Assembly: GCA_043809265.1 (NCBI GenBank)
Contig: JAZDDY010000129.1
Span: 1-18,363, forward strand
DNA from: JAPLVS01 sp043809265
Lineage (GTDB): Archaea; Iainarchaeota; Iainarchaeia; Iainarchaeales; DTGL01
Length of the DNA stretch: 18,363 nucleotides
Reading direction: 5' to 3'
This document shows positions 5,383-12,905 of the stretch, piece by piece. The notes beneath the pieces are model-generated. The model was not told where the DNA came from. It saw only the letters and a program-made list of their open reading frames with translations, and did no database searches. The position numbers and the translations under genes were made by a program. Position 1 is the stretch's first letter. Each line of letters starts with the position of its first letter.

Positions 5383-7275
5383 ATGGATTACTCCGCTTTG
5401 GGCCTCAAGTGCGGCCTGGAAGTGCACCAGCAGCTTGATACTGGAAAACTGTACTGCAGGTGCCCTTCGCTTTTGAGGGAAGGAAAGCCTGATTTTGTTT
5501 TCAGGAGAAGGCTGAGGGCTTCCGCTTCCGAGATGGGTGAAATAGACAGGGCCGCGGCAGAGCAGTCAGGCAGGCAAATGCTTTTCGAATACAATTCCTT
5601 CAATGACTGCTGCTGTTTGGTGGAAGCGGACGAGGAGCCGCCGAAGCCCGCGGACCAGCTGGCGCTCGAGACAGCGCTCAAGATTTCACTGATGTGCAAT
5701 GCAAGGGTTTTCGACGAACTCTTTGCAATGAGGAAAATTGTCGTGGACGGCTCGAACACAACCGGATTCCAGCGCACGATGCTTGTGGCCGAAAACGGCT
5801 CGCTGGATTTGGGGAAGAAAAAAATAGGCATCCAGACAATTGTTTTGGAAGAGGATGCATGCAGGCCTGTGGAAAAAACCGCGGACAAGGTTATTTTTTC
5901 GCTTGACAGGCAGGGCATTCCGCTGGTCGAAATCGCCACTGCGCCCGAAATAAAATCGCCGGAGGAGGCGCAGGACTGCGCGCTCAAAATCGGGGAACTG
6001 CTCAGGAGAACGTGCAAGGCAAAGAGAGGGCTTGGAACGATAAGGCAGGACATCAACATAAGCATCGAGGGCGGTGCGAGGGTTGAAATCAAGGGAGTGC
6101 AGGAACTGGAAATGATTGCGAAGGTCGTTGAATTTGAAGTGCACAGGCAGGCCGCGCTGATTGAACTGAAAAAAGAACTGGAAAAGCGCGGAGTGAAGGA
6201 AAAGGATTTGCAGGAAAAAGAAATCGATGTTTCTGAGATTTTCTCCGGCACACAATGCAAGTTTGTCGCCTCGGACCTGAAGGCAGGGAAAAAGGCTTTT
6301 GCAATAAAACTGAAAGGCTTTTCAGGGCTGGTTGGGAAGGAATTGCAGCCTGACAGGCGCTTCGGCACAGAAATAAAGGATTATCTGAACGCACGGCACG
6401 GCATAAAGGGCTTGCTGCACAGCGATGAACTCCCGAAATACGGCGTGTCAGAGGAAGAGAAAGGGAATGTTGCCAAAAAATTGGGCTGCGGCGGGAATGA
6501 CGCTTTTTTGGTTGTGGTTGAATTGCCTGAAAAATCAGGGAAGGCTTTTGATACTGTAAGGGAAAGGTGCTCTATGGCGCTTCGCGGAGTGCCGGAAGAG
6601 ACAAGAAACACGCTAGAAGGCGGCACTTCCTCTTACCTGAGGCCTTTGCCTGGCGCCGCAAGGATGTATCCTGAAACAGACCTGAAAACCGTGGAAATCG
6701 AGAAAAAACGCTTGGAAGAACTGAAGCGCTCGCTTCCGCTCACTGTGGCGCAAAGGCTTGAATTGTACAAAAAAAACGGCTTAAGCTCAAAACTTGCCGA
6801 AGAAATGAAGCTCAGCAATTGGGCGTGCTTTTTCGAATCCCTGCTTGCGAAAGGCTTCAATGCGACCACTGCGGCTGCATTTTTGCTCGAGGGCCTGAAA
6901 ACCATTGAAAGGGAAGGCGTTGAAGTTGAAGCGATTGCAAATGAAAAAATCGAGGCGCTTCTCAATGCTGAAAAGAAAGGGAAAATTTCGAAAGATGTTT
7001 TGCTTGATGCGGCAAGGGAAACCGCAAAAGGCATTCCGGTTGAAAAGGCGATCGAAGGGATTGCCGGGAAAAAGGCCGGTGCAGGCGAAGCGGAAAAAAT
7101 AATCGAAAAAATCCTTGACGGAAACGAAAAGCTCGTTCACGAAAAGGGAAAGCTTGCAATGAACGCCTTGATGGGCGATGCAATGAAGGAATTGAAAGGA
7201 AGGGCTTCAGGCAAAGAGATAATGGAATTGCTGGAAAAAGGCATAGGCAAAAGGTTAAATGAAAAGAAGGCGTAG
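5383..7275 (+). CDS. gatE: Glutamyl-tRNA(Gln) amidotransferase subunit E
   Basis: GatE, with the asparaginase-like GatD, converts Glu-tRNA(Gln) to Gln-tRNA(Gln); the GatDE pair is specific to archaea. The 630 residues match the family. The kinase-like catalytic domain starts with G-L-K-C-G-L-E-V-H-Q-Q-L (7-18) and L-Y-C-R-C-P-S (23-29), and carries R-Q-D-I-N-I-S-I (221-228). An AspRS-like insertion (GAD domain), the feature separating GatE from bacterial GatB, spans about 280-400. The signature E-T-R-N-T-L-E-G-G-T-S-S-Y-L-R-P follows at 406-421. The helical tail and YqeY-like domain run from about 450 to the end and contact tRNA. GatD is not in the window. The ATG at 5383 is chosen because GLEVH follows at the right distance. 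Its 3' end abuts the next gene. Confidence 0.96.
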   Translation: MDYSALGLKCGLEVHQQLDTGKLYCRCPSLLREGKPDFVFRRRLRASASEMGEIDRAAAEQSGRQMLFEYNSFNDCCCLVEADEEPPKPADQLALETALKISLMCNARVFDELFAMRKIVVDGSNTTGFQRTMLVAENGSLDLGKKKIGIQTIVLEEDACRPVEKTADKVIFSLDRQGIPLVEIATAPEIKSPEEAQDCALKIGELLRRTCKAKRGLGTIRQDINISIEGGARVEIKGVQELEMIAKVVEFEVHRQAALIELKKELEKRGVKEKDLQEKEIDVSEIFSGTQCKFVASDLKAGKKAFAIKLKGFSGLVGKELQPDRRFGTEIKDYLNARHGIKGLLHSDELPKYGVSEEEKGNVAKKLGCGGNDAFLVVVELPEKSGKAFDTVRERCSMALRGVPEETRNTLEGGTSSYLRPLPGAARMYPETDLKTVEIEKKRLEELKRSLPLTVAQRLELYKKNGLSSKLAEEMKLSNWACFFESLLAKGFNATTAAAFLLEGLKTIEREGVEVEAIANEKIEALLNAEKKGKISKDVLLDAARETAKGIPVEKAIEGIAGKKAGAGEAEKIIEKILDGNEKLVHEKGKLAMNALMGDAMKELKGRASGKEIMELLEKGIGKRLNEKKA

Positions 7276-7291
7276 TATTTTGGGTGCTGGA

Positions 7292-8278
7292 ATGGACAAA
7301 AAAAAGGAAGAAATCCTTGAAATCGTGCGCTCTTTCCCAGAACAGTTCTGGAAGGCTGTCGAAATCGGCTATTCATGGAAACCGCCTGCGCGCCTGAAAG
7401 GCAAAAAATTCCGCGGCGTGGTAATCTGCGGCATGGGCGGCAGCGGGATAGGCGGCTTGATCGCAAAAGGCCTGCTTGAAGAAAAATCTCCTGTGCCCAT
7501 TTTTATTTCCCAGGATTATTCTTTGCCAAAATTTGCGGACAAGGGCTGGCTTGCGGTAATCGTTTCATATTCCGGCAACACAGAGGAAACGCTTTCGGCT
7601 TTCCGCGAGGCCAAAAAAAGGAAAATGGGCATTGCCTGCATTTCTTCGGGCGGCATTCTCTCCGAAGAATGCGAAAACTGCATTTCCATTCCTTCGGGCT
7701 TTGCGCCAAGGACACAGTTAGGCATGACCTTTGTGCCTGTGATGGCGGTGCTTGAAAAAACAGGAATTGCCTGCGCCGGGGCCGAGATTGAAAAAACAGC
7801 CGTGTTCCTCGGGAGCAGCATCGGCTGGGCCGAAGAAGACGGAAGGAAAATCGCTTCTTTCCTTAAAGGCAAAAGCCCGGTGGTTTATTCTACGCGAAAA
7901 TTCGGTTCTGCCGCCCTCCGCTTCCACGCCCAGCTCGCGGAAAACAGCAAGGTTTTCTCGCACTGGAATTTTTTGCCCGAATTAAACCACAATGAAATCG
8001 TGGGCTTTAAGCCCTTGGAGAAAAATCTTGCTTTTGTGCTTTTCAGGGAAAGGGGGGAAACGGAAAGGGAGCGCAGGAGAATGGAATTCACCAAAAAAAT
8101 CATCTGCAAAAAAAGCCGTTTCATTGAAGTTTGGGCAAAGGGCAATACCGCGATGGAAAAACTGTTCTATTTCATTATGGCAGGCGATTTCGCCTCTTAT
8201 TATCTCGCTTTCCAGAACCGCTCGGACCCTTTGAAAGTCGAAAACATCGAAAGGCTCAAGAAGGAACTGAAAAAATGA
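7292..8278 (+). CDS. Bifunctional phosphoglucose/phosphomannose isomerase
   Basis: This archaeal-type PGI/PMI interconverts fructose 6-phosphate with glucose 6-phosphate and mannose 6-phosphate. The 328 residues carry a double SIS fold: C-G-M-G-G-S-G-I-G-G at about 46-55, then S-Y-S-G-N-T-E-E-T (92-100), the phosphate-binding loop. The catalytic region P-E-L-N-H-N-E-I-V-G has E230 and H233. The length and the G-G-S-G and N-H-N-E motifs separate it from classical PGI. An in-frame ATG at 7259 overlaps gatE by 17 bases. I prefer the ATG at 7292, because GGGTG lies five bases upstream and the extra N-terminus (MKRRRSILGAG) is not family-like. It ends in an ATGA overlap with the sugar kinase, so the two are probably translationally coupled and work on hexose entry. 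Confidence 0.93.
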   Translation: MDKKKEEILEIVRSFPEQFWKAVEIGYSWKPPARLKGKKFRGVVICGMGGSGIGGLIAKGLLEEKSPVPIFISQDYSLPKFADKGWLAVIVSYSGNTEETLSAFREAKKRKMGIACISSGGILSEECENCISIPSGFAPRTQLGMTFVPVMAVLEKTGIACAGAEIEKTAVFLGSSIGWAEEDGRKIASFLKGKSPVVYSTRKFGSAALRFHAQLAENSKVFSHWNFLPELNHNEIVGFKPLEKNLAFVLFRERGETERERRRMEFTKKIICKKSRFIEVWAKGNTAMEKLFYFIMAGDFASYYLAFQNRSDPLKVENIERLKKELKK

Positions 8279-9264
8279 ATTCTGTGAAAGCGGTCGGCGT
8301 CGACATCGGCGGCACAAAAATTTTTGCGGCTTTGGCGGACTGCAACGGCCGGATTTTAAGTGAATGCAAAACCAGCACCCCAAAAACAAGAAGGGAAATC
8401 CTTGCCGCACTTGCAAATGCGATAAGCAGGGTCAAAGGCAAAGAGAAAATCAAGGGCATCGGCGTGGGATTTGCGGGATTTGTGGATTCAGAGAAAGGAA
8501 TTGTGATCAGTTCGCCGAACATGCCTGCAATAAGGGGCACAAAGGTTAAGGCGTTCCTGGAAAAAAGGTTCGGCTGCAGGATTGCGCTCGAAAACGATGT
8601 GAACATGTTCGCATTGGGCGAATATTTTTTCGGCTTCGGGGGAAAATTCAAAAATGTCGTTGCGCTTACAATCGGCACAGGCATCGGCTCAGGCATAATA
8701 ATCAACGGGCGGCTCCTGAAGGGGAAGGGGATTGCCTCGGAATCCGGGCACACGATAATTGCAGCCGATTCAGGCCGGAAGTGCGCGTGCGGGAATTCGG
8801 GCTGTTTTGAGGCGATGGCCTGCGGCGCTGCCCTCGTGGAAAGGGCAAACGCGCTCGGGTTAAATGCAAAAAACGCGGAAGAGGTTGCAAAAAAGGCAAA
8901 GGCCGGGAATAAGGCGGCAATAAGGGCAGTAAAGGAAACCGCACGCTTTTTGGGGATCGGGCTGGCAAATTTGGCGAATGCCTTCGACCCCGAAGCGATA
9001 GTTATCGGCGGAGGGCTGTCCAATATTCCATTGCTTTTGGGCGAAGCCGAAAAGGAAATGCAAAAGCATGTTGTGGTGAAAAAAAGGACCAAGGTGTTCA
9101 GGGAAAAATTGCAGGGGAAAGGCGCGGTTTTGGGGGCGGCAGCCTGCGCGCTGGATAGTTTCATTCTTTTGGAAAAAAAGCCTGGGGCTTCAGGCTTGGG
9201 AAAACGCGCGCATTGCGTTCGGATGCAAAAAAATTTTAAAGGAATGGGCAAAACAATTCAATAA
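8275..9264 (+). CDS. ROK-family sugar kinase (glucokinase-like)
   Basis: An ATP-dependent hexose kinase of the ROK family; the exact sugar (glucose, fructose or an amino sugar) cannot be read from sequence. The 329 residues show the phosphate-1 motif V-D-I-G-G-T-K (9-15), catalytic D108 in E-N-D-V-N, the G-T-G-I-G-S-G loop (134-140), E-x-G-H (156-159) and the ROK zinc site C170-A-C-G-N-S-G-C177 with H159. The adenosine motif I-V-I-G-G-G-L lies at 242-248. The start is the ATG at 8275, which overlaps the preceding stop as ATGA and has AAGGA upstream; an open frame extends further left but only inside the isomerase gene. About 30 residues after the usual end (A-V-L-G-A-A-A) form a basic tail with no family counterpart I recognise. 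Pairing with PGI/PMI fits sugar phosphorylation followed by isomerisation. Confidence 0.92.
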   Translation: MNSVKAVGVDIGGTKIFAALADCNGRILSECKTSTPKTRREILAALANAISRVKGKEKIKGIGVGFAGFVDSEKGIVISSPNMPAIRGTKVKAFLEKRFGCRIALENDVNMFALGEYFFGFGGKFKNVVALTIGTGIGSGIIINGRLLKGKGIASESGHTIIAADSGRKCACGNSGCFEAMACGAALVERANALGLNAKNAEEVAKKAKAGNKAAIRAVKETARFLGIGLANLANAFDPEAIVIGGGLSNIPLLLGEAEKEMQKHVVVKKRTKVFREKLQGKGAVLGAAACALDSFILLEKKPGASGLGKRAHCVRMQKNFKGMGKTIQ

Positions 9265-9267
9265 GTA

Positions 9268-9289
9268 GGCTTTTTCTTTTGCCTTTTTT
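9268..9289 (+). terminator. T-rich tract after the ROK kinase
   Basis: Three T-runs (5, 4 and 6 T) separated by one to three bases begin a few bases after the kinase stop. Archaeal termination typically uses such U-rich tracts without a hairpin. A separate promoter-like sequence for the next gene follows at 9303. Confidence 0.5.
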
Positions 9290-9302
9290 GCCAATGCTAA
9301 GG

Positions 9303-9311
9303 AATTTAAAC
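9303..9311 (+). promoter_or_regulatory. TATA-like promoter of the PHP gene
   Basis: GGAATTTAAAC resembles a TATA box, placed about 43 bases ahead of the ATG at 9350. A start 25 bases downstream would leave a 15-20 base leader containing the GGGTG ribosome-binding site. The preceding T-rich tract supports an independent transcript. Confidence 0.5.
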
Positions 9312-9349
9312 ATGGAAAGCGTTAGTTTTTGGAAAAACCGGGTGTTCTG

Positions 9350-10213
9350 ATGAAAGCCGAACTGCATTCCCATTCGTTTTATTCTTACGGGACAAAAATC
9401 TCGGTGGAAGGCCTGAATTCGCCTGCCGAGCTTGTGAAGCAGGCCAAGATCCTCGGGCTTGGCGCGATTGCAATAACAGACCACAACGAATTCAGGGGCG
9501 GAATTGAAGCCGAAAAAATCGGGAAAAAAATCGGCGTGACAGTCATAAAGGGCGAGGAAATCCAGACAGACATGGACAGGCATGTCCTCGGATTGGGGCT
9601 TTCAGAAAGGATAAAGCCAGGGCATTCCGCAGAGGAAACCATCAACCTTATCAGGGCGCAGGGCGGCATTGCAATCGCCCCGCATCCTTTCGACCTCGCA
9701 AACAAGGGATTGAGGCAGAAGGCAAGGAAGTGCGATGCCATAGAGGTGTTCAATTCCATAAACCTCGACCGCCTCTCGAACAAGAACGCGAAAATCTTCG
9801 CAAAAAAATATTCGCTTAACACTGTCGCAGGCAGCGACGCGCACTGCATCGAAATGGTCGGCTACGGCGTCACCGAAATAAGCGCAGAAAACGACGTGGA
9901 CAGCATACTGAAGGCAATAAAGAAAGGCAGGACCTCGATTCACGGGAAATACATTCCCATAAAAGTCATCCAGGACTGGAGCATGCGCAGGTTCAACGAC
10001 TCTTACTGGCAGGTAATGCAGTACATACAGGAAAACTATTCCACGCCGAAAAGATGGGTTGCCGGCAGGCTCCTCAAGCTGACCACAAAAAGCCCTGGGA
10101 AAATAGACTATTTATTCAAGGGCCTCGCGTACTGCAGCCTCGGCGCCGCGGTCTGCTACAGCGCCGCAAAAAGCACAAAGCACTTTGTGCAGATAAAGGC
10201 GGCAAGGAAATAA
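9350..10213 (+). CDS. PHP-domain metal-dependent phosphoesterase
   Basis: A 287-residue PHP protein of the TrpH/RNase AM-like group, which hydrolyses phosphoesters (in characterised bacterial members, 3',5'-nucleotide bisphosphates or RNA 5' ends). All expected metal ligands are present: H6-x-H8, D44-H45, E69, H79, H112 in P-H-P-F-D, and D163-x-H165 in G-S-D-A-H. The catalytic domain ends near 205. A C-terminal region of about 80 residues follows, with a moderately hydrophobic stretch (254-274) that could be a membrane or membrane-surface helix, and a basic end. The ATG at 9350 is chosen because GGGTG lies five bases upstream; a TTG seven codons earlier has no ribosome-binding site. The substrate is not known. 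It is convergent with the purine operon. Confidence 0.85.
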   Translation: MKAELHSHSFYSYGTKISVEGLNSPAELVKQAKILGLGAIAITDHNEFRGGIEAEKIGKKIGVTVIKGEEIQTDMDRHVLGLGLSERIKPGHSAEETINLIRAQGGIAIAPHPFDLANKGLRQKARKCDAIEVFNSINLDRLSNKNAKIFAKKYSLNTVAGSDAHCIEMVGYGVTEISAENDVDSILKAIKKGRTSIHGKYIPIKVIQDWSMRRFNDSYWQVMQYIQENYSTPKRWVAGRLLKLTTKSPGKIDYLFKGLAYCSLGAAVCYSAAKSTKHFVQIKAARK

Positions 10214-10235
10214 AACAGCTAATCAAACAAAAGAA
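10205..10235 (-). terminator. T-rich region after the purC-to-10239 operon
   Basis: Downstream of the last minus-strand gene the transcribed strand reads TTTCTTTTGTTTG and then TGTTTTATTTC. This is a moderately T-rich region in the convergent gap with the PHP gene and a plausible archaeal terminator for the purine operon. It is weaker than the tract at 9268. Confidence 0.35.
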
Positions 10236-10238
10236 AGA

Positions 10239-10439
10239 TCAAATCATTCCCTTTGCTGTTTTCCTCATCTGGCGCATGCATTTCTTGTGCCAGTACTGCC
10301 CGGCCCATTTTTTCTCGCAGTTGTTTTTCCCGCACAAAGCGCAGGCATCATCAGGATATTTCACATCGGAAGCCGCCGAATTTTCGGCGCCCTCTTTTTC
10401 GCCTGTCACAAATTCCTTGATTTTTCCGCCGATGCCCAT
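10239..10439 (-). CDS. Small Cys/His protein, putative zinc finger
   Basis: A 66-residue protein not assignable to a named family. Residues 1-30 are charged and probably flexible. Residues 33-54 hold C33-x2-C36, a further C41, and H51-x2-C54, a spacing (C-x2-C-x14-H-x2-C) consistent with one zinc-binding finger. The basic tail M-R-Q-M-R-K-T-A-K could contact nucleic acid. The gene is judged real because its ATG at 10439 is preceded by AGGTGA whose first bases are the purH stop region, with only eight bases between the genes, indicating translational coupling to purH. It is the last gene of the purine operon. A role in purine metabolism is not implied by sequence; it could be a regulatory or RNA-binding protein carried by the operon. 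Confidence 0.65.
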   Translation of the reverse strand: MGIGGKIKEFVTGEKEGAENSAASDVKYPDDACALCGKNNCEKKWAGQYWHKKCMRQMRKTAKGMI

Positions 10440-10447
10440 TTTTTCAC

Positions 10448-11977
10448 CTAGTGCCTGAAGTGCCTTGCCTTTGTGAAAACAAGCGATACATCCCTTTGAT
10501 CCGCCGCCTTTATGACTTCGCTGTCGCGTATGCTGCCGCCCGGCGCAATGAATGCCTTGACGCCCTTGTCGGCGGCAACATCGATGTTGTCCCTGAACGG
10601 GAAAAAGGCATCGCTTGCAAGAGCCGAGCCCTCGCTCCTCTGCCCTGCATTTTCAAGCGCTATCTTAACAGAATTCACCCTGTTCATCTGGCCTGCGCCG
10701 ATCCCTATTGCCGCCCCGCCCTTTGCCAGCACAATCGCGTTGCTTTTGACATGCTTTGCGATGCGCCAGGCAAACTCGAGGTCTGCATTCTCGCCTTCAG
10801 AAGGCCTTCTTTTTGAAACGACCTCCCTGCCTTCCTCTGCGGCAAGAATGTTGTCGGATTCCTGGAGAAGCAGGCCGCCTTCGATGCGCCTGAAATCAAC
10901 GCCTCCCGCTGGGTTTGTGAACTGCAGCCCCAGCACCCTCAAGTTTTCCTTTTTTTTCAGCAGCCGCAATGCTTCGCCTTCAAACGAAGGCGCCACCACA
11001 GCCTCGTTGAAAAAAGCCGAAATCCTTTTCGCGGTGCCTGCATCGCATTCCCTGTTCAATGCGATGATCGAGCCGAAAGCGCTTTTTTCGTCGCACTCCA
11101 GCGCGCGCGAAAATGCCCCCTCAATGCTTTCTGCAACAGCCACCCCGCAGGGATTGCCGTGCTTGACTATGGCCGCGCATGGCGCCTTGAATTCCCTTGC
11201 AATCGCGACCGCCGCGTTGAGGTCAAGGAAGTTGTTGAAGGAAAGCTCCTTGCCGTTCAATTGCCTGAGGTCAAGCAGTGAATTCTTTTCAGGGAAAGCG
11301 CTCCTGTAAACCGCGGCATTCTGGTGAGGGTTCTCGCCGTACCTGCAGCCCTGCACCTTCTCGAAAGCAAGCGAAAGCTTTTCAGGCATGCCCGAAAGCG
11401 GGGCAAAATAGCGGGCAATGACAGAATCATATGCGGCGGTTTCGCAGAAAACTTTTGCCGCAAGCTTTTTCCTTGTTGCCTCGGAAAGCAAGCCTTTTTT
11501 TCCCTGCAGCTCCCCGATAACTTCTACATAATCATTAGGGTCGCAGACAACTGCAACCGAGGAAAAATTCTTTGCCGCCGCCCTGAGAAGTGCCACCCCG
11601 CCGATGTCTATGTTTTCCACAAGCTCTTTTTCAGGGCGGTTTTTTTCAAGAACAGCGCGAAACGGGTAAAGGTTCACGACAACCAAATCGATCGGCTTGA
11701 TTTTGTATTTTTTCAGCTCGCTCATGTGCCCCCTGTTTTCCCGGTCGGCAAGAATGCCGGCATGGATTTTTGGGTGCAGGGTTTTCACTCTTCCCCCGAG
11801 CATTTCAGGCGCCTTGGCATAAACAGATAATCTGACAGAGCCGACGCCGGCATCCGCAAGCGCATTGAATGTCCCCTCTGAGGCGATTATCTCGATGCCG
11901 AGCTTTTTCAGGCCTTTCGCGAACTCCACAAGCCCTTTCTTATCGGAAACCGAAATAAGCGCGCATTTTACCTTCAT
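10448..11977 (-). CDS. purH: Bifunctional AICAR transformylase/IMP cyclohydrolase
   Basis: PurH performs the last two steps of IMP synthesis: formylation of AICAR with 10-formyl-tetrahydrofolate, then ring closure. The 509 residues include the MGS-like cyclohydrolase domain (1 to about 190; K-T-L-H-P-K-I-H-A-G-I-L at 65-76, V-N-L-Y-P-F at 101-106, and a D-I-G-G-x-A-L-L-R-A-A-A-K-N signature at about 124-137). The transformylase domain starts at R-Y-G-E-N-P-H-Q (212-219), with the catalytic K272-H273 in V-K-H-G-N-P-C-G and the ending P-G-G-S-I-R-D-x-E-V-I. All key residues are intact. Many archaea replace PurH with PurP and PurO, so the full bacterial-type enzyme is notable. Its ATG overlaps the mini-ORF stop (ATGA), with GGTGGG upstream. 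Confidence 0.96.
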   Translation of the reverse strand: MKVKCALISVSDKKGLVEFAKGLKKLGIEIIASEGTFNALADAGVGSVRLSVYAKAPEMLGGRVKTLHPKIHAGILADRENRGHMSELKKYKIKPIDLVVVNLYPFRAVLEKNRPEKELVENIDIGGVALLRAAAKNFSSVAVVCDPNDYVEVIGELQGKKGLLSEATRKKLAAKVFCETAAYDSVIARYFAPLSGMPEKLSLAFEKVQGCRYGENPHQNAAVYRSAFPEKNSLLDLRQLNGKELSFNNFLDLNAAVAIAREFKAPCAAIVKHGNPCGVAVAESIEGAFSRALECDEKSAFGSIIALNRECDAGTAKRISAFFNEAVVAPSFEGEALRLLKKKENLRVLGLQFTNPAGGVDFRRIEGGLLLQESDNILAAEEGREVVSKRRPSEGENADLEFAWRIAKHVKSNAIVLAKGGAAIGIGAGQMNRVNSVKIALENAGQRSEGSALASDAFFPFRDNIDVAADKGVKAFIAPGGSIRDSEVIKAADQRDVSLVFTKARHFRH

Positions 11978-12039
11978 TTCTTCCCACCCCTTGCAAGCGC
12001 AATGACCTCTGCCTCAATCACTGTGTTTTCCATGGCCAT
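11974..12039 (-). pseudogene. 21-residue mini-ORF, a second copy of the folD C-terminus
   Basis: Minus-strand codons give MAMENTVIEAEVIALARGGK plus a final K. From the second methionine this parallels the real FolD ending MENTVIAAEGIAFGSGVKK: 13 of 19 residues and 47 of 60 bases (stop codon included) agree by hand count, with both copies ending K-K-TGA. Its ATG overlaps the folD stop (TGATG), and its stop overlaps the purH start (ATGA). The codons just before the purH ATG also provide the GGTGGG ribosome-binding site for purH. It is either the leftover tail of an older folD that once abutted purH, or a short diverged tandem duplication now acting as a translational coupler. It is too short to be an enzyme; a functional micropeptide is possible but unsupported. 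Confidence 0.75.
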
Positions 12040-12905
12040 CATTTCTTTACGCCACTTCCAAATGCAATGCCTTCCGCGGCAATCACCGTGTTTTCCATCA
12101 GGCAGGCGACGGTCATCGGGCCGACGCCGCCCGGAACCGGCGTGATGAAAGAGGCTTTTTCTTTAACTGCCGCAAAATCCACATCGCCCTTCAATTTCCC
12201 TTCAACCAGCGTTGTGCCGACATCGATCACAACCGCGCCCCACTTAACCATTTCCTTTTTTATAAGGCCCGGGACGCCGGCGCAACTAATCAAAATGTCG
12301 GCCTGCGAAGTTTCTTTTCCAAGATTTTGCGTGAATTTGTCGCAGACCGAAACAGTGCAGCCCCTGTTCACCAGCATCACAGCCAGCGGCAGACCGGCGG
12401 CAAGGCCGTGGCCTACAACGCACATCTTCGTTCCCTCAAATTTTTTTCCTGCCGATTCCATGAATTTGAGGACGCCTTTCGGCGTGCAGGGCGCAAGCCT
12501 TTCGGTTCCAAGTGCGAGCAGGCCGAGGTTGTGCGGGGTGAAGCCGTCAACGTCTTTTTCAGGCGCAATCGCCTCGATCGCCTTCGCCTTGTCGATTCCG
12601 GCAGGCAAAGGCAGCTGCACAAGGATGCCGTGCACTTTTTTGTCATTGTTGAGTTTTTTTATTTCTTTTAGTATTCTCCCTTCAGTAACGCTTTCGGGCA
12701 ATTCAATCCTTTTTGAGGCGATGCCGAGCCTTTTGCAGGCCTCTTCCTTCCTTGCGACATAAACCCAGGACGCATCGTTTTCTCCGGCCATTATCACCGC
12801 AAGGCAGGGCTTAACCTTTTTTTTCAGCAGGGCCGCAATCCTCGGCTTCAGCGATTCTTCAAGCTCCAAGGCAAGTTTTTTCCCGTCAAGAATGCATGCA
12901 GTCAT
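12039..12905 (-). CDS. folD: Methylenetetrahydrofolate dehydrogenase/cyclohydrolase
   Basis: FolD interconverts 5,10-methylene-, 5,10-methenyl- and 10-formyl-tetrahydrofolate; the last is the formyl donor used by PurH (and by PurN where present). The 288 residues are full length. Y49-x3-K53 is the catalytic pair, followed by H-G-I-L-V-Q-L-P-L-P (92-101), K-D-V-D-G-F (117-122) and P-C-T-P-K-G (139-144). The C-terminal P-V-P-G-G-V-G-P-M-T-V runs into the M-E-N-T ending. The dinucleotide loop reads G-H-G-L-A-A-G-L-P (165-173) where most bacterial FolD have G-R-S-x-x-V-G-x-P, so cofactor preference may differ. The ATG at 12905 overlaps the purE stop as ATGA, so coupling with purE is likely. The position between purE and purH matches its supply role. 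Confidence 0.95.
   Translation of the reverse strand: MTACILDGKKLALELEESLKPRIAALLKKKVKPCLAVIMAGENDASWVYVARKEEACKRLGIASKRIELPESVTEGRILKEIKKLNNDKKVHGILVQLPLPAGIDKAKAIEAIAPEKDVDGFTPHNLGLLALGTERLAPCTPKGVLKFMESAGKKFEGTKMCVVGHGLAAGLPLAVMLVNRGCTVSVCDKFTQNLGKETSQADILISCAGVPGLIKKEMVKWGAVVIDVGTTLVEGKLKGDVDFAAVKEKASFITPVPGGVGPMTVACLMENTVIAAEGIAFGSGVKK

Noticed and set aside
7259..7291. An upstream ATG for the phosphoglucose/phosphomannose isomerase
   Set aside because: It overlaps gatE by 17 bases with no ribosome-binding site. The ATG at 7292 has GGGTG at the right distance.
8131..8274. An upstream extension of the ROK kinase
   Set aside because: It lies wholly inside the isomerase gene in another frame. 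The family start V-D-I-G-G-T-K follows directly after the ATG at 8275, which overlaps the isomerase stop as ATGA.
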